DNA of 22,785 nucleotides from CAWBNS01 sp964445105 (GTDB lineage: Bacteria; Chlamydiota; Chlamydiia; Chlamydiales; JAJFMA01), in NCBI GenBank assembly GCA_964445105.1, contig CAYUJS010000030.1, positions 1-22,785 of the forward strand. The letters run 5' to 3'. Position numbers and translations under genes: made by a program. This document shows positions 6,771 through 14,584 of the stretch, in pieces. Numbering within the stretch: the stretch's first letter is position 1; every line of letters begins with the position of its first letter. The notes under the pieces are model-generated. The model was given only the letters and a program-made list of their open reading frames with translations. It made no database searches and was not told where the DNA came from.

Positions 6771-7886
6771 CTATTCTTCTAATCCAGCAAATTCTCTCTG
6801 TTCTTTCCTCTTTTCTAGGTATTCGAAGACTTTTTGCTTGGCATTGTCTGAGTTGATGCCATAGCGGTTAAGCTCCATACCTAGGTGCAGGTCCATTTCA
6901 GATAGTTTCGCGCGAATTTCGTTGAGGGATTTTTTTCCAAAATTACGGAACTCAAGCATGCGTCTTTCTGGGATGCATACGAGCTCTGCGATGGTTTCGA
7001 TGTTAGCACCGGCTAGGCAGTTGGCGGAACGAACAGAGAGTTCGATCTCGTCAATACGTAGGCATAGCTTATCCATCATTTCGTCGAGGTCGCGATCTGA
7101 ATCGGAGAGACTCTCTTCGAACAGAAGGCTGTGAGAGCGTATTCTAGCAAACACCTCGAAGTGCCTGATAGCTATCTGGGAGGCGAAAGATACGGCCTCT
7201 ACAGGTGTTACGCGCCCGTCCGTGGTTACTTCGATAACGAGTCGATCGAAGTCTGTGTCCTGTCCGACGCGGGTATTTTCGACGAAATAGTTGACCACGC
7301 GAACTGGAGAGAAGGCGGAGTCGACCACAATTTCGTCGACGATGCGTTCAGCGATTACATGGCGTTCTGAGGGTACATAGCCGCGGCCGAAGGCGACTTT
7401 GATATCAACTTGGCGTTTCATCGGTTTAGTAACGCTGAAGAGATGCAGATCGGGATTGACGACATCAAAATAACTCCCGTCCACCAGATCACCCAGCTTT
7501 ACCGAGACCTGTCCTTTGCTTGCATCGAGATCTTCTTGCGTGATGTCAAGCGGCGTGGTGATGAGGCGTAGTTCTCGATCGCCCTCATCTTCTTCGGTCG
7601 GAAGCTTTCGTAAAAGAGCACCCTTAACGTTGAGGATGATGTTTGTCATATCTTCGATAATGCCTTCGACAGACATGTACTCATGCGGAACGCCTTCGAT
7701 GCGGAACGATACAATCGCTGGTGCTTCGAGTGAAGTTAGCATGATGCGGCGCATTGCGTTACCGATCGTATGACCAAATCCTCGCTCGAAAGGCTCGGCG
7801 ATGAGGCGTGCGAACCTGGTTGTGGCTGTATCTTCGTCTACCACGATTCTGGACGGCATTTCGAACTTGCCATACTTGACTGCCAT
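6771..7886 (-). CDS. rpoA: DNA-directed RNA polymerase alpha subunit
   Basis: A 371-residue alpha subunit, the dimer scaffold for RNA polymerase assembly. The N-terminal assembly domain shows RGFGHTIGNAMRRIMLTSLE (residues ~35-54). The C-terminal promoter-contacting domain shows SVRSANCLAGANIETIAELV and RMLEFRNFGKKSLNEI, the helix-hairpin-helix DNA-binding surface. Length is close to the Chlamydia subunit (about 375) and longer than in E. coli, owing to extra residues in the linker region and a charged C-terminal tail (KQKVFEYLEKRKEQREFAGLEE region). It lies between rpsK and rplQ, as in the classical alpha operon but without rpsD. Confidence 0.98.
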   Translation of the reverse strand: MAVKYGKFEMPSRIVVDEDTATTRFARLIAEPFERGFGHTIGNAMRRIMLTSLEAPAIVSFRIEGVPHEYMSVEGIIEDMTNIILNVKGALLRKLPTEEDEGDRELRLITTPLDITQEDLDASKGQVSVKLGDLVDGSYFDVVNPDLHLFSVTKPMKRQVDIKVAFGRGYVPSERHVIAERIVDEIVVDSAFSPVRVVNYFVENTRVGQDTDFDRLVIEVTTDGRVTPVEAVSFASQIAIRHFEVFARIRSHSLLFEESLSDSDRDLDEMMDKLCLRIDEIELSVRSANCLAGANIETIAELVCIPERRMLEFRNFGKKSLNEIRAKLSEMDLHLGMELNRYGINSDNAKQKVFEYLEKRKEQREFAGLEE

Positions 7887-7928
7887 TGAGGGACTCCTGC
7901 AGGGCTTACTGTTTGACTGGATTTCTAA

Positions 7929-8333
7929 TTAAACTCTACGCCGTTTTCTTGCACGGCATCCGTTGTGTGGTACTGGTGTGCGGTCACGAATGATGGAAAT
8001 CGCGATTCCAGAGCTTTGAAGGCCGCGTACTGCGGACTCTCGTCCGGCCCCTGGTCCCTTCAGAATAACTTCCACTTCGCGTAAACCGAAGGCTGATGCC
8101 GCTCTAGCTGCGTTTTGCGCTGCGACAGTAGCAGCAAAAGCTGACGATTTGCGAGATCCGCTATACCCGGAGGTACCAGCAGAGGCCCAAGCAATGACGT
8201 TGCCGGCTGGGTCCGTGATGGTGATGATCGTGTTGTTAAAGCTAGCAGAAACGTGTGCTACGCCGGAGGAAACCTGCCGTAGTGTTTTCTTTTTAACTTT
8301 CGTCCCTTTTTTCGGGGTCGGTTGCTTAGACAA
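7929..8333 (-). CDS. rpsK: 30S ribosomal protein S11
   Basis: A 134-residue uS11 of the small-subunit platform, near the E-site. Diagnostic segments are SFNNTIITITDPAGNVIAWAS, GSRKSSAFAATVAAQNAAR, VILKGPGAGRESAVRGLQ and the end RDRTPVPHNGCRARKRRRV. The start is a TTG at 8333 preceded by AGGAG at a normal distance; the lysine-rich N-terminus (PTPKKGTKVKKK) is typical of bacteria. It lies 18 bases after rpsM. Confidence 0.97.
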   Translation of the reverse strand: MSKQPTPKKGTKVKKKTLRQVSSGVAHVSASFNNTIITITDPAGNVIAWASAGTSGYSGSRKSSAFAATVAAQNAARAASAFGLREVEVILKGPGAGRESAVRGLQSSGIAISIIRDRTPVPHNGCRARKRRRV

Positions 8334-8351
8334 GGCTAGTACTCCTATGCG

Positions 8352-8720
8352 TTATTTTTTCTTATTCGCTACAGTTTTACGACGCCCCTTACGTGTACGG
8401 GCGTTGGTGGAGGTACGCTGGCCACGAACGGGTAAACCGACGCGGTGACGAGTCCCACGGTAGGCGTGAATGGAGATGAGACGTTTGATGTTATTTTGTA
8501 CTTGACGTCTTAAATCTCCCTCCACTACATATTCGGCCTGCAGCAACTGGTTGATGCGGCCGATGATATCTTCCGTCAATTCGCGTGCGCGCATATCTGG
8601 GTTGAGGTTAAGCTTAGCGATGATCTCTTTGGATCGCATCAGACCCACCCCATATAGGTATGTGAGGCTGATTTCTAATCGCTTATTGTCAGGAATATCT
8701 ACTCCGATCACGCGTGGCAT
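8352..8720 (-). CDS. rpsM: 30S ribosomal protein S13
   Basis: A 122-residue uS13 of the small-subunit head, which contacts tRNA and L5 across the subunit interface. It shows MPRVIGVDIPDNKRLEISLTY, the H2TH region (YGVGLMRSKEIIAKLNL) and the basic tail RGTRHRVGLPVRGQRT followed by NARTRKGRRK. A clear GGAGAATTCA precedes the ATG. Unlike in many bacteria, neither rpmJ nor infA lies between secY and rpsM, as in Chlamydia. A 157-base gap with a promoter-like site precedes it. Confidence 0.98.
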   Translation of the reverse strand: MPRVIGVDIPDNKRLEISLTYLYGVGLMRSKEIIAKLNLNPDMRARELTEDIIGRINQLLQAEYVVEGDLRRQVQNNIKRLISIHAYRGTRHRVGLPVRGQRTSTNARTRKGRRKTVANKKK

Positions 8721-8877
8721 TGAATTCTCCTACTAAACAGTGTCAGCATTTTAGCAAACTGGGTCTTATTATGGAAGGGGTTTGTTTTTACATAGGGTTC
8801 AGGCTTCAGGCTCTCGGATCCAGAGATTGATCTCTTTTTGCCAAATCCTGAATTTTGCATCTTGGATTCTAGGTCCA
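8721..8877 (-). other. 157-base gap between secY and rpsM
   Basis: Longer than any other spacing in this part of the operon. It holds the extended -10 site at 8748-8756, a tandem TTCAGGC-TTCAGGC, a small AGAGA/TCTCT hairpin and an AATCCTGAA motif shared with other operon gaps. No rpmJ-like frame was seen. Confidence 0.5.
8748..8756 (-). promoter_or_regulatory. extended -10 promoter element upstream of rpsM
   Basis: The minus strand reads TGCTAAAAT, i.e. TGn plus TAAAAT (5/6 to TATAAT), 28 bases ahead of the rpsM ATG in the unusually long secY-rpsM gap. The -35 region is poor (TTCCAT at 17 bases). It may provide extra transcription of rpsM-rpsK-rpoA-rplQ. Confidence 0.4.
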
Positions 8878-10239
8878 TTATCGTCCCTTTCCTTTCTTCA
8901 TAAAGCCTTCATAGCGCTTCATGAGAAGGTGAGATTCGATTTGCTTCATGGTATCTAATACTACACCCACTAGGATCAGCAGTGAGGTACCGCCGAAGAA
9001 ATAGCTGATGGCTGTGGGGACGCCCATTATATGTCCGACGATGTTCGGCAGCACAGCAATGAGGGCTAGGAAGATGGCTCCGAGCAGCGTAATGCGGTTC
9101 ATAGTGCTCTCGAGGAAGTCTTCGGTGGGTTTGCCCTGGCGTATGCCTGGAACAAACGCGCCATTCTTTTTCATATCTGAAGCGATCTGGTCGGGTCGAA
9201 ATTGTGTCGCGGTCCAGAAGTAAGTGAAGAAGATGATAAGAGAGACGAAGATTACGAGGTGAACGAAGCTCCCAGGCGACAGCCAGGAGGTGAAAGTGGC
9301 CAGCCATGAGCCACCACCGACGAGCTGCCCAATAGTGGCGGGGAACATAAGCAAGGAAGTAGCGAAAATAACGGGGATGACACCAGCGTAGTTTACTTTG
9401 AGAGGAATATAGCTGCTTCCGCCTTGTGTTTCTTTGCGGCCGATCACGCGTCTAGCATATTGTAAGGGGATGCGGCGGTGACCTTGAATGACCATGATGG
9501 TGCCCCAGGTAACACAGACAAATACGCCCAAGATGGATAGAACGCTGGCAAGGTTCATCTGACCGGGTTGGGGAGAATCGAGGTTAAGTTGTTGGAGGAT
9601 CATGCCGACAGCGGTGGGCAGTTGTGAAACGATGCCTACGGTAATGATCATGCTCATTCCGTTGCCAATGCCTTTCTCGGTGATTTGCTCGCCGATCCAC
9701 ATAAGGAATAGTGTGCCCGTTGTCATGGTGGCTATAAAGACCAGGTAGTAGAGCCAGGGAATACCGAAAGCGGTGATGGCTATTAGTTCAGGAGCAACGA
9801 CGCCTGGACGTTCGATGTCTAGCTGTAAGGCGTATCTTGCGTAGACCCAGGATTGTAAAAACGCGAGGATAAGAGTAGCTAGACGCGTGTAGCGGTTAAC
9901 TTTGCGCCTTCCCTGGTCGGGATTTTCGCGCATTTCCCGCTGTAAACCTGGTAAGAGAGCTACAAGCATCTGCATGATGATGCTAGCGGAAATGTAAGGA
10001 ATAACACCAAGGGCGATCACAGTCATTTGGGCGAACGCCCCACCTGAGAAGATATCTAGCATTTGAAGCAGGTTTTGGCCGCCACCGATTCCGCTACGGA
10101 AGTAACTAAGCGCTAGTTCGCCGTTAATGCCGGGCACGGGGATGAAGACGCCTATACGGCACACCACGATCATGAGCAGGGTAAAGATCACTTTGGCCCG
10201 CAGCTCGGGGACCTGAAACATCCTTCTGATACCTTCCAT
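8878..10239 (-). CDS. secY: protein translocase subunit SecY
   Basis: A 453-residue channel subunit of the Sec translocon in the inner membrane, with ten predicted transmembrane helices. Recognisable segments are RIGVFIPVPGING after helix 1, the plug and TM2 region (MLDIFSGGAFAQMTVIALG and IPYISASIIMQML), IGEQITEKGIGNGMSMII before TM5, the cytoplasmic loop RRIPLQYARRVIGRK, and TATQFRPDQIASDMKKNGAFVPGIRQGKPT. A GGAAG precedes the ATG. It follows rplO, as expected for a spc operon, but a terminator-like hairpin lies in the 103-base gap. Confidence 0.98.
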   Translation of the reverse strand: MEGIRRMFQVPELRAKVIFTLLMIVVCRIGVFIPVPGINGELALSYFRSGIGGGQNLLQMLDIFSGGAFAQMTVIALGVIPYISASIIMQMLVALLPGLQREMRENPDQGRRKVNRYTRLATLILAFLQSWVYARYALQLDIERPGVVAPELIAITAFGIPWLYYLVFIATMTTGTLFLMWIGEQITEKGIGNGMSMIITVGIVSQLPTAVGMILQQLNLDSPQPGQMNLASVLSILGVFVCVTWGTIMVIQGHRRIPLQYARRVIGRKETQGGSSYIPLKVNYAGVIPVIFATSLLMFPATIGQLVGGGSWLATFTSWLSPGSFVHLVIFVSLIIFFTYFWTATQFRPDQIASDMKKNGAFVPGIRQGKPTEDFLESTMNRITLLGAIFLALIAVLPNIVGHIMGVPTAISYFFGGTSLLILVGVVLDTMKQIESHLLMKRYEGFMKKGKGR

Positions 10240-10272
10240 ATGGCACTTCCGCTGTTTGCAGCTTCGTAGGTT

Positions 10273-10310
10273 AAAAAAATTATGGGGGCTGTCACGTTAC
10301 GGACAGCCCC
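10273..10310 (-). terminator. terminator-like hairpin between rplO and secY
   Basis: On the minus strand the 9-bp stem GGGGCTGTC / GACAGCCCC with an 8-base loop is followed by ATAA and then T7. It lies 33 bases after the rplO stop and only 33 bases before the secY start, leaving almost no room for a separate secY promoter. A partial terminator (attenuator) that lowers SecY relative to ribosomal proteins is the likely reading. Confidence 0.75.
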
Positions 10311-10342
10311 TTTGCCCCTAAGAAGGGGGAGGTGCAGCTACC

Positions 10343-10816
10343 TTAGCGGGCTACTTCTGTCTTTGGTTCTTTCAACGTGAAAGGCACTTTTGCTTCGTTA
10401 AGTTTCTCTTGAGCATTTTTGGAGATGGCATCAACTTCTATCTTAACTTGCTTGGTTAGTTCGCCGTTACCGAGAATTTTGATCACATCAAAATGCCCAT
10501 TAAGTAGGCCGTGTTGACGCAAAGAAGCTTCGTTTACGATCTCCCCATCACTGTAGGACTTGTCGATTTGTCCAAGGTTGATGGAGAAAACTTTCGTTGC
10601 GAAGCGAACGTTGTTAAAACCGCGCGCAGGCATTTTCATGAAAAAGCGCATTTGACCGCCTTCATAACCGTGACGGGCTTGGTAGCCTGCACGTGAGCCC
10701 ATCCCTTTGTGCCCGCGTCCACAGGTCTTACCTGTGCCGGAGCCTATTCCACGACCTACGCGTTTTCTGGGTTTGCGCTTTTGGGTGCTATTTTCTAGCG
10801 TGTGTAGGGAGATCAT
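10343..10816 (-). CDS. rplO: 50S ribosomal protein L15
   Basis: A 157-residue uL15, a late-assembly large-subunit protein. It shows RKRVGRGIGSGTGKTCGRGH, GYEGGQMRFFMKMPARGF, and a C-terminal half with DVIKILGNGELTKQVKIEV. The start ATG overlaps the rpsE stop by 4 bases (ATGA), so rpmD (L30), found between these genes in E. coli, is absent, as in Chlamydia. Confidence 0.97.
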   Translation of the reverse strand: MISLHTLENSTQKRKPRKRVGRGIGSGTGKTCGRGHKGMGSRAGYQARHGYEGGQMRFFMKMPARGFNNVRFATKVFSINLGQIDKSYSDGEIVNEASLRQHGLLNGHFDVIKILGNGELTKQVKIEVDAISKNAQEKLNEAKVPFTLKEPKTEVAR

Positions 10817-11316
10817 GCGATGCCTCTGGCTTGTCTAATTTCTTGTCTTGATTTCAATTTTGCAAGGGCTCTGAAAGTCGCACGAACTTGGTTGATGGGA
10901 TTGCTCCCGCCCACGCTCTTGGCCATCACATCCTTGATGCCTGCCAATTCTAAAACGGCACGGACTTGAGAACCTGCGACCACACCCGCGCCTTTCGGGG
11001 CTGGTTTCAGAAGGACGCGAGCACCATCCCAAGCCACTTCGATTTCATGCGGGATAGTAGTCCCTTCAGTAGCGAAGCTGATCATATTCTTGCGTGCTGC
11101 TTCGCCGCCTTTACGGATTGCATCAGTGAGTTCGTTAGCTTTTGCGAAGCCATAGCCTACACGGCCTTTTCCATCGCCGACGAGAATTAAAGCGGAGAAG
11201 CTGAACTTGCGTCCACCTTTAACCACCTTAGCGCAGCGATTGATGTAGAGGACTTTTTCTTCAATCCCCTGGTCGTCCGGTTTCTTTTCGAAGCCCTCTT
11301 TGTCCTTTTTTGCCAT
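10813..11316 (-). CDS. rpsE: 30S ribosomal protein S5
   Basis: A 167-residue uS5, involved in decoding accuracy and mRNA helicase activity at the entry channel. The N-terminal double-stranded-RNA-binding-like fold is seen as RCAKVVKGGRKFSFSALILV and GDGKGRVGYGFAKANELTDA. The C-terminal fold shows LLKPAPKGAGVVAGSQVRAV and KSVGGSNPINQVRAT. It follows rplR by 13 bases and is translationally coupled to rplO. Confidence 0.98.
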   Translation of the reverse strand: MAKKDKEGFEKKPDDQGIEEKVLYINRCAKVVKGGRKFSFSALILVGDGKGRVGYGFAKANELTDAIRKGGEAARKNMISFATEGTTIPHEIEVAWDGARVLLKPAPKGAGVVAGSQVRAVLELAGIKDVMAKSVGGSNPINQVRATFRALAKLKSRQEIRQARGIA

Positions 11317-11329
11317 TCTGTTTCCTACC

Positions 11330-11701
11330 TTAGAATTTCAGTCCGGTCGCTCGCGCGGCGTCTGCCAGCTCTGCGAGGACACCGTGGTATTTGAAGGGTC
11401 CGCGGTCGAACACAACTTCGTGAATATTAAGTTTCTTTGCTACCTGTCCGATGTGTGTGCCTAAGGCTTTAGCAGCTTCTTTGCTTTTGCTGTTATAGCT
11501 AGTCTCACGGAATTCTTTTGCATAGGTAGCTGTACCGGCTATGGTGCGCTGGCCTTCGTCGTCAATGAGCTGCACTTGGATGTGTTTGTGGCTCTTATTG
11601 ACGGACATTCTAGGCCGCGCAGCGGTGCCTTGCACGCGCTTACGGACGTGTCTGGATCTTCTGAGTCGCAAAGCATTTTTTTTCTTGAGCTGATTATCCA
11701 T
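11330..11701 (-). CDS. rplR: 50S ribosomal protein L18
   Basis: A 123-residue uL18, which binds 5S rRNA with L5. The basic N-terminus with RLRRSRHVRKRVQGTAARP, then MSVNKSHKHIQVQLIDD and the end FDRGPFKYHGVLAELADAAR, are standard. AGGA lies close before the ATG. An 89-base gap, long for this operon, separates it from rplF and holds an AT-rich hairpin. Confidence 0.97.
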   Translation of the reverse strand: MDNQLKKKNALRLRRSRHVRKRVQGTAARPRMSVNKSHKHIQVQLIDDEGQRTIAGTATYAKEFRETSYNSKSKEAAKALGTHIGQVAKKLNIHEVVFDRGPFKYHGVLAELADAARATGLKF

Positions 11702-11741
11702 ATGTTCCTATTTCTTTTTTAGGGACTCAAAACTTAAGTCT

Positions 11742-11760
11742 TAGAAGAATTTTTCTTCTA
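11742..11760 (-). other. AT-rich hairpin in the rplF-rplR gap
   Basis: A perfect 8-bp stem TAGAAGAA / TTCTTCTA with a 3-base loop. No T-run follows directly on the minus strand, so an RNA-stability or processing role is as likely as termination. Confidence 0.45.
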
Positions 11761-11790
11761 GATCTCAAATGCTAAATCCTGAACTCGAAA

Positions 11791-12330
11791 TTACTTCTTG
11801 GCCGCGGCTTTACCAGCCTTTTTACGGACGTATTCGTTTGTGTAGCGAACGCCTTTACCTTGGTAGGGCTCAGGAGGTCTCATGGCGCGAATATCAGCTG
11901 CCAATTGTCCTACTTGCTGCTTATCAGCCCCCTCTAAAGTGATGGTGCTCTTCTCTACTTTAACTGTGACTCCATGAGGGATCTCAACGCTAGTGGGGTG
12001 AGAGTAACCTAATTGAAGATCGACTACTTGGCCCTTCACAGCGGCCCTGTAACCTACTCCGATAAGTTCGAGAGTTCGTTGAAAGCCTGTAGAGGTACCT
12101 GTGACCATATTGGCGATGATGCTGCGGTAGAGACCGTGCCATCGACGCATATCGTCGCGGCCTTCTGCTACCAGAACAAGGCACTGATCGCCTTCGATGC
12201 TTAAACTGATCCCTTCACAGATTTCGTGGGAGAGGGTCCCTTTAGGTCCCTTAACCGTGACTTCTTTATCTTGGACCTTAATCTCTACCCCTTTTGGGAG
12301 GAGGATCGGTTGTTTTCCTTTACGCGACAT
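11791..12330 (-). CDS. rplF: 50S ribosomal protein L6
   Basis: A 179-residue uL6 with two repeated folds, located near the L7/L12 stalk and sarcin-ricin loop. It shows ILLPKGVEIKVQDKEVTVKG, RTLELIGVGYRAAVKGQVVD, LQLGYSHPTSVEIPHGV and the diagnostic end MRPPEPYQGKGVRYTNEYVR. It has the usual length and is followed by a Lys/Ala tail. It starts 21 bases after the rpsH stop. Confidence 0.98.
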   Translation of the reverse strand: MSRKGKQPILLPKGVEIKVQDKEVTVKGPKGTLSHEICEGISLSIEGDQCLVLVAEGRDDMRRWHGLYRSIIANMVTGTSTGFQRTLELIGVGYRAAVKGQVVDLQLGYSHPTSVEIPHGVTVKVEKSTITLEGADKQQVGQLAADIRAMRPPEPYQGKGVRYTNEYVRKKAGKAAAKK

Positions 12331-12351
12331 GACTAATCCAGCTCCTTACCA

Positions 12352-12747
12352 TTACCATACAGTGCACAGCAGTTCGCCGCCGATCCCGCGTTTTTTTGCC
12401 TCATCCCCTGCAAGTAACCCTTGAGAAGTCGAGACGATAGCAACACCTAGTCCGCCGTAGAAGTGGGGAATATTGTCGGAGGCTACGTATTTACGTTTTC
12501 CAGGTCTAGAGACGCGCTTCAATCCTTGAATAACAGGCTGACGGCCCATATATTTCAAGAAAACACGCATAACGCCCTTGGCATCGGTGTCTTTCACGAT
12601 GTAGTCTTCGACAAGACCTTGCGCTTTCAAAATAGCGGCTAGGCCTTGTTTCATCCGGCTCCAGGGCACATCGACGTAGCGATGCTTGGCCATAAGGCCA
12701 TTGCGGATTCTTGTCAGTAAGTCGGCGATTGGATCGCTAGTGGTCAT
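12352..12747 (-). CDS. rpsH: 30S ribosomal protein S8
   Basis: A 131-residue uS8, an early 16S-rRNA-binding protein of the central domain and, in E. coli, the spc operon translational repressor. It shows DPIADLLTRIRNGLMAKHRY, RVFLKYMGRQPVIQGLKRVS and GGLGVAIVSTSQGLLAGDEA, ending GIGGELLCTVW. AGGAG lies at a normal distance before the ATG. It follows rplE directly, so rpsN (S14) is absent from its usual place. Confidence 0.98.
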   Translation of the reverse strand: MTTSDPIADLLTRIRNGLMAKHRYVDVPWSRMKQGLAAILKAQGLVEDYIVKDTDAKGVMRVFLKYMGRQPVIQGLKRVSRPGKRKYVASDNIPHFYGGLGVAIVSTSQGLLAGDEAKKRGIGGELLCTVW

Positions 12748-12767
12748 TCGCGCCTGCTCCTCGTTTC

Positions 12768-13325
12768 CTAAATGGTTACTTCGATGGGTCTATTTTTAAA
12801 AGGCATGCCCAGTAATCTGAGTAGTTCGATGCACTCTTCGTCGCTATTGGCACTTGTGACGAACGTAATGTTCATCCCTTGTGCACGCTTGACCTTATCG
12901 AGGTTAAGTTCTGGGAAAATTTGGTGGTCGTCGAGGCCAAGCGAGTAGTTTCCCCTTCCATCGCATTTGGTATTAAAGCCTCGGAAGTCGCGAATACGTG
13001 GTGAGACGATATTACAGAAACGATCAAGGAAGTCCCACATACGCTGTCCGCGCAAGGTGACGCGGACGCCAATGGGCTGCCCTTCACGCAGCTTAAAGTT
13101 TGAGATCGCCTTTTTGGCCCGTGTGAGAACAGCTTTTTGGCCGGCGATGAGTGTTAGTTCATTCACGCAATCCTGGATTTGGTTTTTATCCTTGGATGCC
13201 TCAGCGATTCCCATGTTCACGGAGATCTTTTCGAGTCCGGGTACCCGCATGGGGTTGCTGTAATGGAATGTCTCCTGCAGCGCCGGTTTTACTTTTTCAC
13301 GATATCTTTTCTTTAGCCTAGACAT
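12768..13325 (-). CDS. rplE: 50S ribosomal protein L5
   Basis: A 185-residue uL5, the 5S rRNA-binding protein that touches S13 and P-site tRNA. It shows YREKVKPALQETFHYSNPM, VPGLEKISVNMGIAEASKD, GQKAVLTRAKKAISNFKLRE and FRGFNTKCDGRGNYSLGLDD, ending in LLGMPFKN and a short hydrophobic tail. It starts 9 bases after rplX. Confidence 0.98.
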   Translation of the reverse strand: MSRLKKRYREKVKPALQETFHYSNPMRVPGLEKISVNMGIAEASKDKNQIQDCVNELTLIAGQKAVLTRAKKAISNFKLREGQPIGVRVTLRGQRMWDFLDRFCNIVSPRIRDFRGFNTKCDGRGNYSLGLDDHQIFPELNLDKVKRAQGMNITFVTSANSDEECIELLRLLGMPFKNRPIEVTI

Positions 13326-13334
13326 GATACCCTT

Positions 13335-13700
13335 TTACTGACTCTCAGTTTTCTTAATGGAGCGCAGGCGAACTTCTTTTTCGCCATCGCGATAATAGAG
13401 CACTTTTCCTTCTTCCTCTTGCTTTAAACGAACCTTAACCGCCTGATTGGGGTTAGGGCAGTGGCGCAAATTAGAGACATGGATAGCGGCTTCAATCTGG
13501 ACAATGCTTCCCTTAGGATTCTCTTGCGTGGGGCGCTGATGTTTTTTACGCAGGTTAACGCCTTGTACAACGGCGCGGTCCTCTGTACGTGAGAGAACTG
13601 TACCAATTTGCTTGCGTTGGTTGCCTGCAATAACAATTACATTATCGCCCGGTCGAATCCATTTATTTTGACGCTCTTTAATTTCACGCTCTTGGGTCAT
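13335..13700 (-). CDS. rplX: 50S ribosomal protein L24
   Basis: A 121-residue uL24, an assembly initiator of the large subunit near the exit tunnel. The KOW motif is IRPGDNVIVIAGNQRKQIGT, followed by VVQGVNLRKKHQRPTQENP and EAAIHVSNLRHCPNPNQAV. It has a short charged N-terminal extension (MTQEREIKERQNK) before the core. It lies between rplN and rplE, spaced by 14 and 9 bases. Confidence 0.97.
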   Translation of the reverse strand: MTQEREIKERQNKWIRPGDNVIVIAGNQRKQIGTVLSRTEDRAVVQGVNLRKKHQRPTQENPKGSIVQIEAAIHVSNLRHCPNPNQAVKVRLKQEEEGKVLYYRDGEKEVRLRSIKKTESQ

Positions 13701-13714
13701 TATACTTTCCTTTC

Positions 13715-14083
13715 CTAGATCACTTCTGGTGCTAAGGAGCTAATTTTTAAATAACCCTTTTCTCTCACTTCACGAGCGATAGGGCCGAAAATACGGGTAC
13801 CGATGGGGTTGCCTTTGTCATCTATAAGTACGCAGCTATTCGTATCGAAGCGCAGCTTAGATCCATCTTTACGCCGAATGTATCTTTTTGTGCGCACGAC
13901 GACCGCTCGCACAACATCGCCTTTTTTCTTTTGGCCATCTGGGTCGGCATCCTTAACGGAGCAAATGATGATATCGCCAACTTTGGCATACCGACGTCTA
14001 GAGCCGCCCAATACTTTAAAGCATTTGACCCGTTTTGCGCCAGAATTATCGGCAACATTGAGTTGGCTTTCCTGTTGTAGCAT
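13715..14083 (-). CDS. rplN: 50S ribosomal protein L14
   Basis: A 122-residue uL14 of the subunit interface, which contacts 16S rRNA and L19. It shows MLQQESQLNVADNSGAKRV, YAKVGDIIICSVKDADPDGQ, VVRAVVVRTKRYIRRKDGS and TRIFGPIAREVREKGYLKI. Length is exactly that usual for bacteria. It follows rpsQ by 22 bases. Confidence 0.98.
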   Translation of the reverse strand: MLQQESQLNVADNSGAKRVKCFKVLGGSRRRYAKVGDIIICSVKDADPDGQKKKGDVVRAVVVRTKRYIRRKDGSKLRFDTNSCVLIDDKGNPIGTRIFGPIAREVREKGYLKISSLAPEVI

Positions 14084-14105
14084 AGTAGTGTCACTCCCGC
14101 TCTAG

Positions 14106-14354
14106 TTAGATTCCGACCACGACCCAGCGTTTCAGTTTGGACAAGGGCCTGGATTCCATGATCCGGACTGTGTCACCGACTTTGACATTGGGGTCTTCGC
14201 AGTGGGCATAGTATTTTTTATTGACCGTTACAATTTTCTCATATTTGGGATGCCGCATAGTGCGGGCGACGTTAACGACGATGGTTTTTGCCATCTTATT
14301 GGACACCACGACGCCTTGCTTAATCCTGCGATTGCTTTTTTCAGTTGTTGTCAT
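14106..14354 (-). CDS. rpsQ: 30S ribosomal protein S17
   Basis: An 82-residue uS17 with an OB fold, a primary 16S rRNA binder. It shows RIKQGVVVSNKMAKTIVVNV, RHPKYEKIVTVNKKYYAHCE and VGDTVRIMESRPLSKLKRW. It starts 14 bases after the rpmC stop. Confidence 0.98.
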   Translation of the reverse strand: MTTTEKSNRRIKQGVVVSNKMAKTIVVNVARTMRHPKYEKIVTVNKKYYAHCEDPNVKVGDTVRIMESRPLSKLKRWVVVGI

Positions 14355-14368
14355 ACGATCCTCAAAGC

Positions 14369-14575
14369 CTAGTTACCACTGGAGCGGTTTTTTTCGCCCA
14401 TGACGGTGAGAATTCGCGCTCTATCGCGTCGTAATTCCCTCAATCTGTGTGGTTGATCTAGCTTTTTTTCTAGTTTAAACTGGTTTTTCAACTGGAAGAG
14501 TTGCTTAGAGAGGTCAACTAGACCCGCTTTCAGCTCTTCTGTGGATTGGCTTTTTAGTTCTTTAACTTTTACCAT
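14369..14575 (-). CDS. rpmC: 50S ribosomal protein L29
   Basis: A 68-residue uL29, a two-helix protein next to the exit tunnel and part of the docking site for trigger factor and SRP. It shows VKELKSQSTEELKAGLVDLS and KQLFQLKNQFKLEKKLDQPH, followed by the RELRRDRARILTVMGEK helix. GGAG precedes the ATG. It lies between rplP and rpsQ as usual. Confidence 0.97.
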   Translation of the reverse strand: MVKVKELKSQSTEELKAGLVDLSKQLFQLKNQFKLEKKLDQPHRLRELRRDRARILTVMGEKNRSSGN

Positions 14576-14584
14576 TAGAGTCTC

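Noticed and set aside
8721..8877. Hidden rpmJ (L36) between secY and rpsM
   Set aside because: No frame with the MKVRxSVK start or its Cys-rich core was seen.
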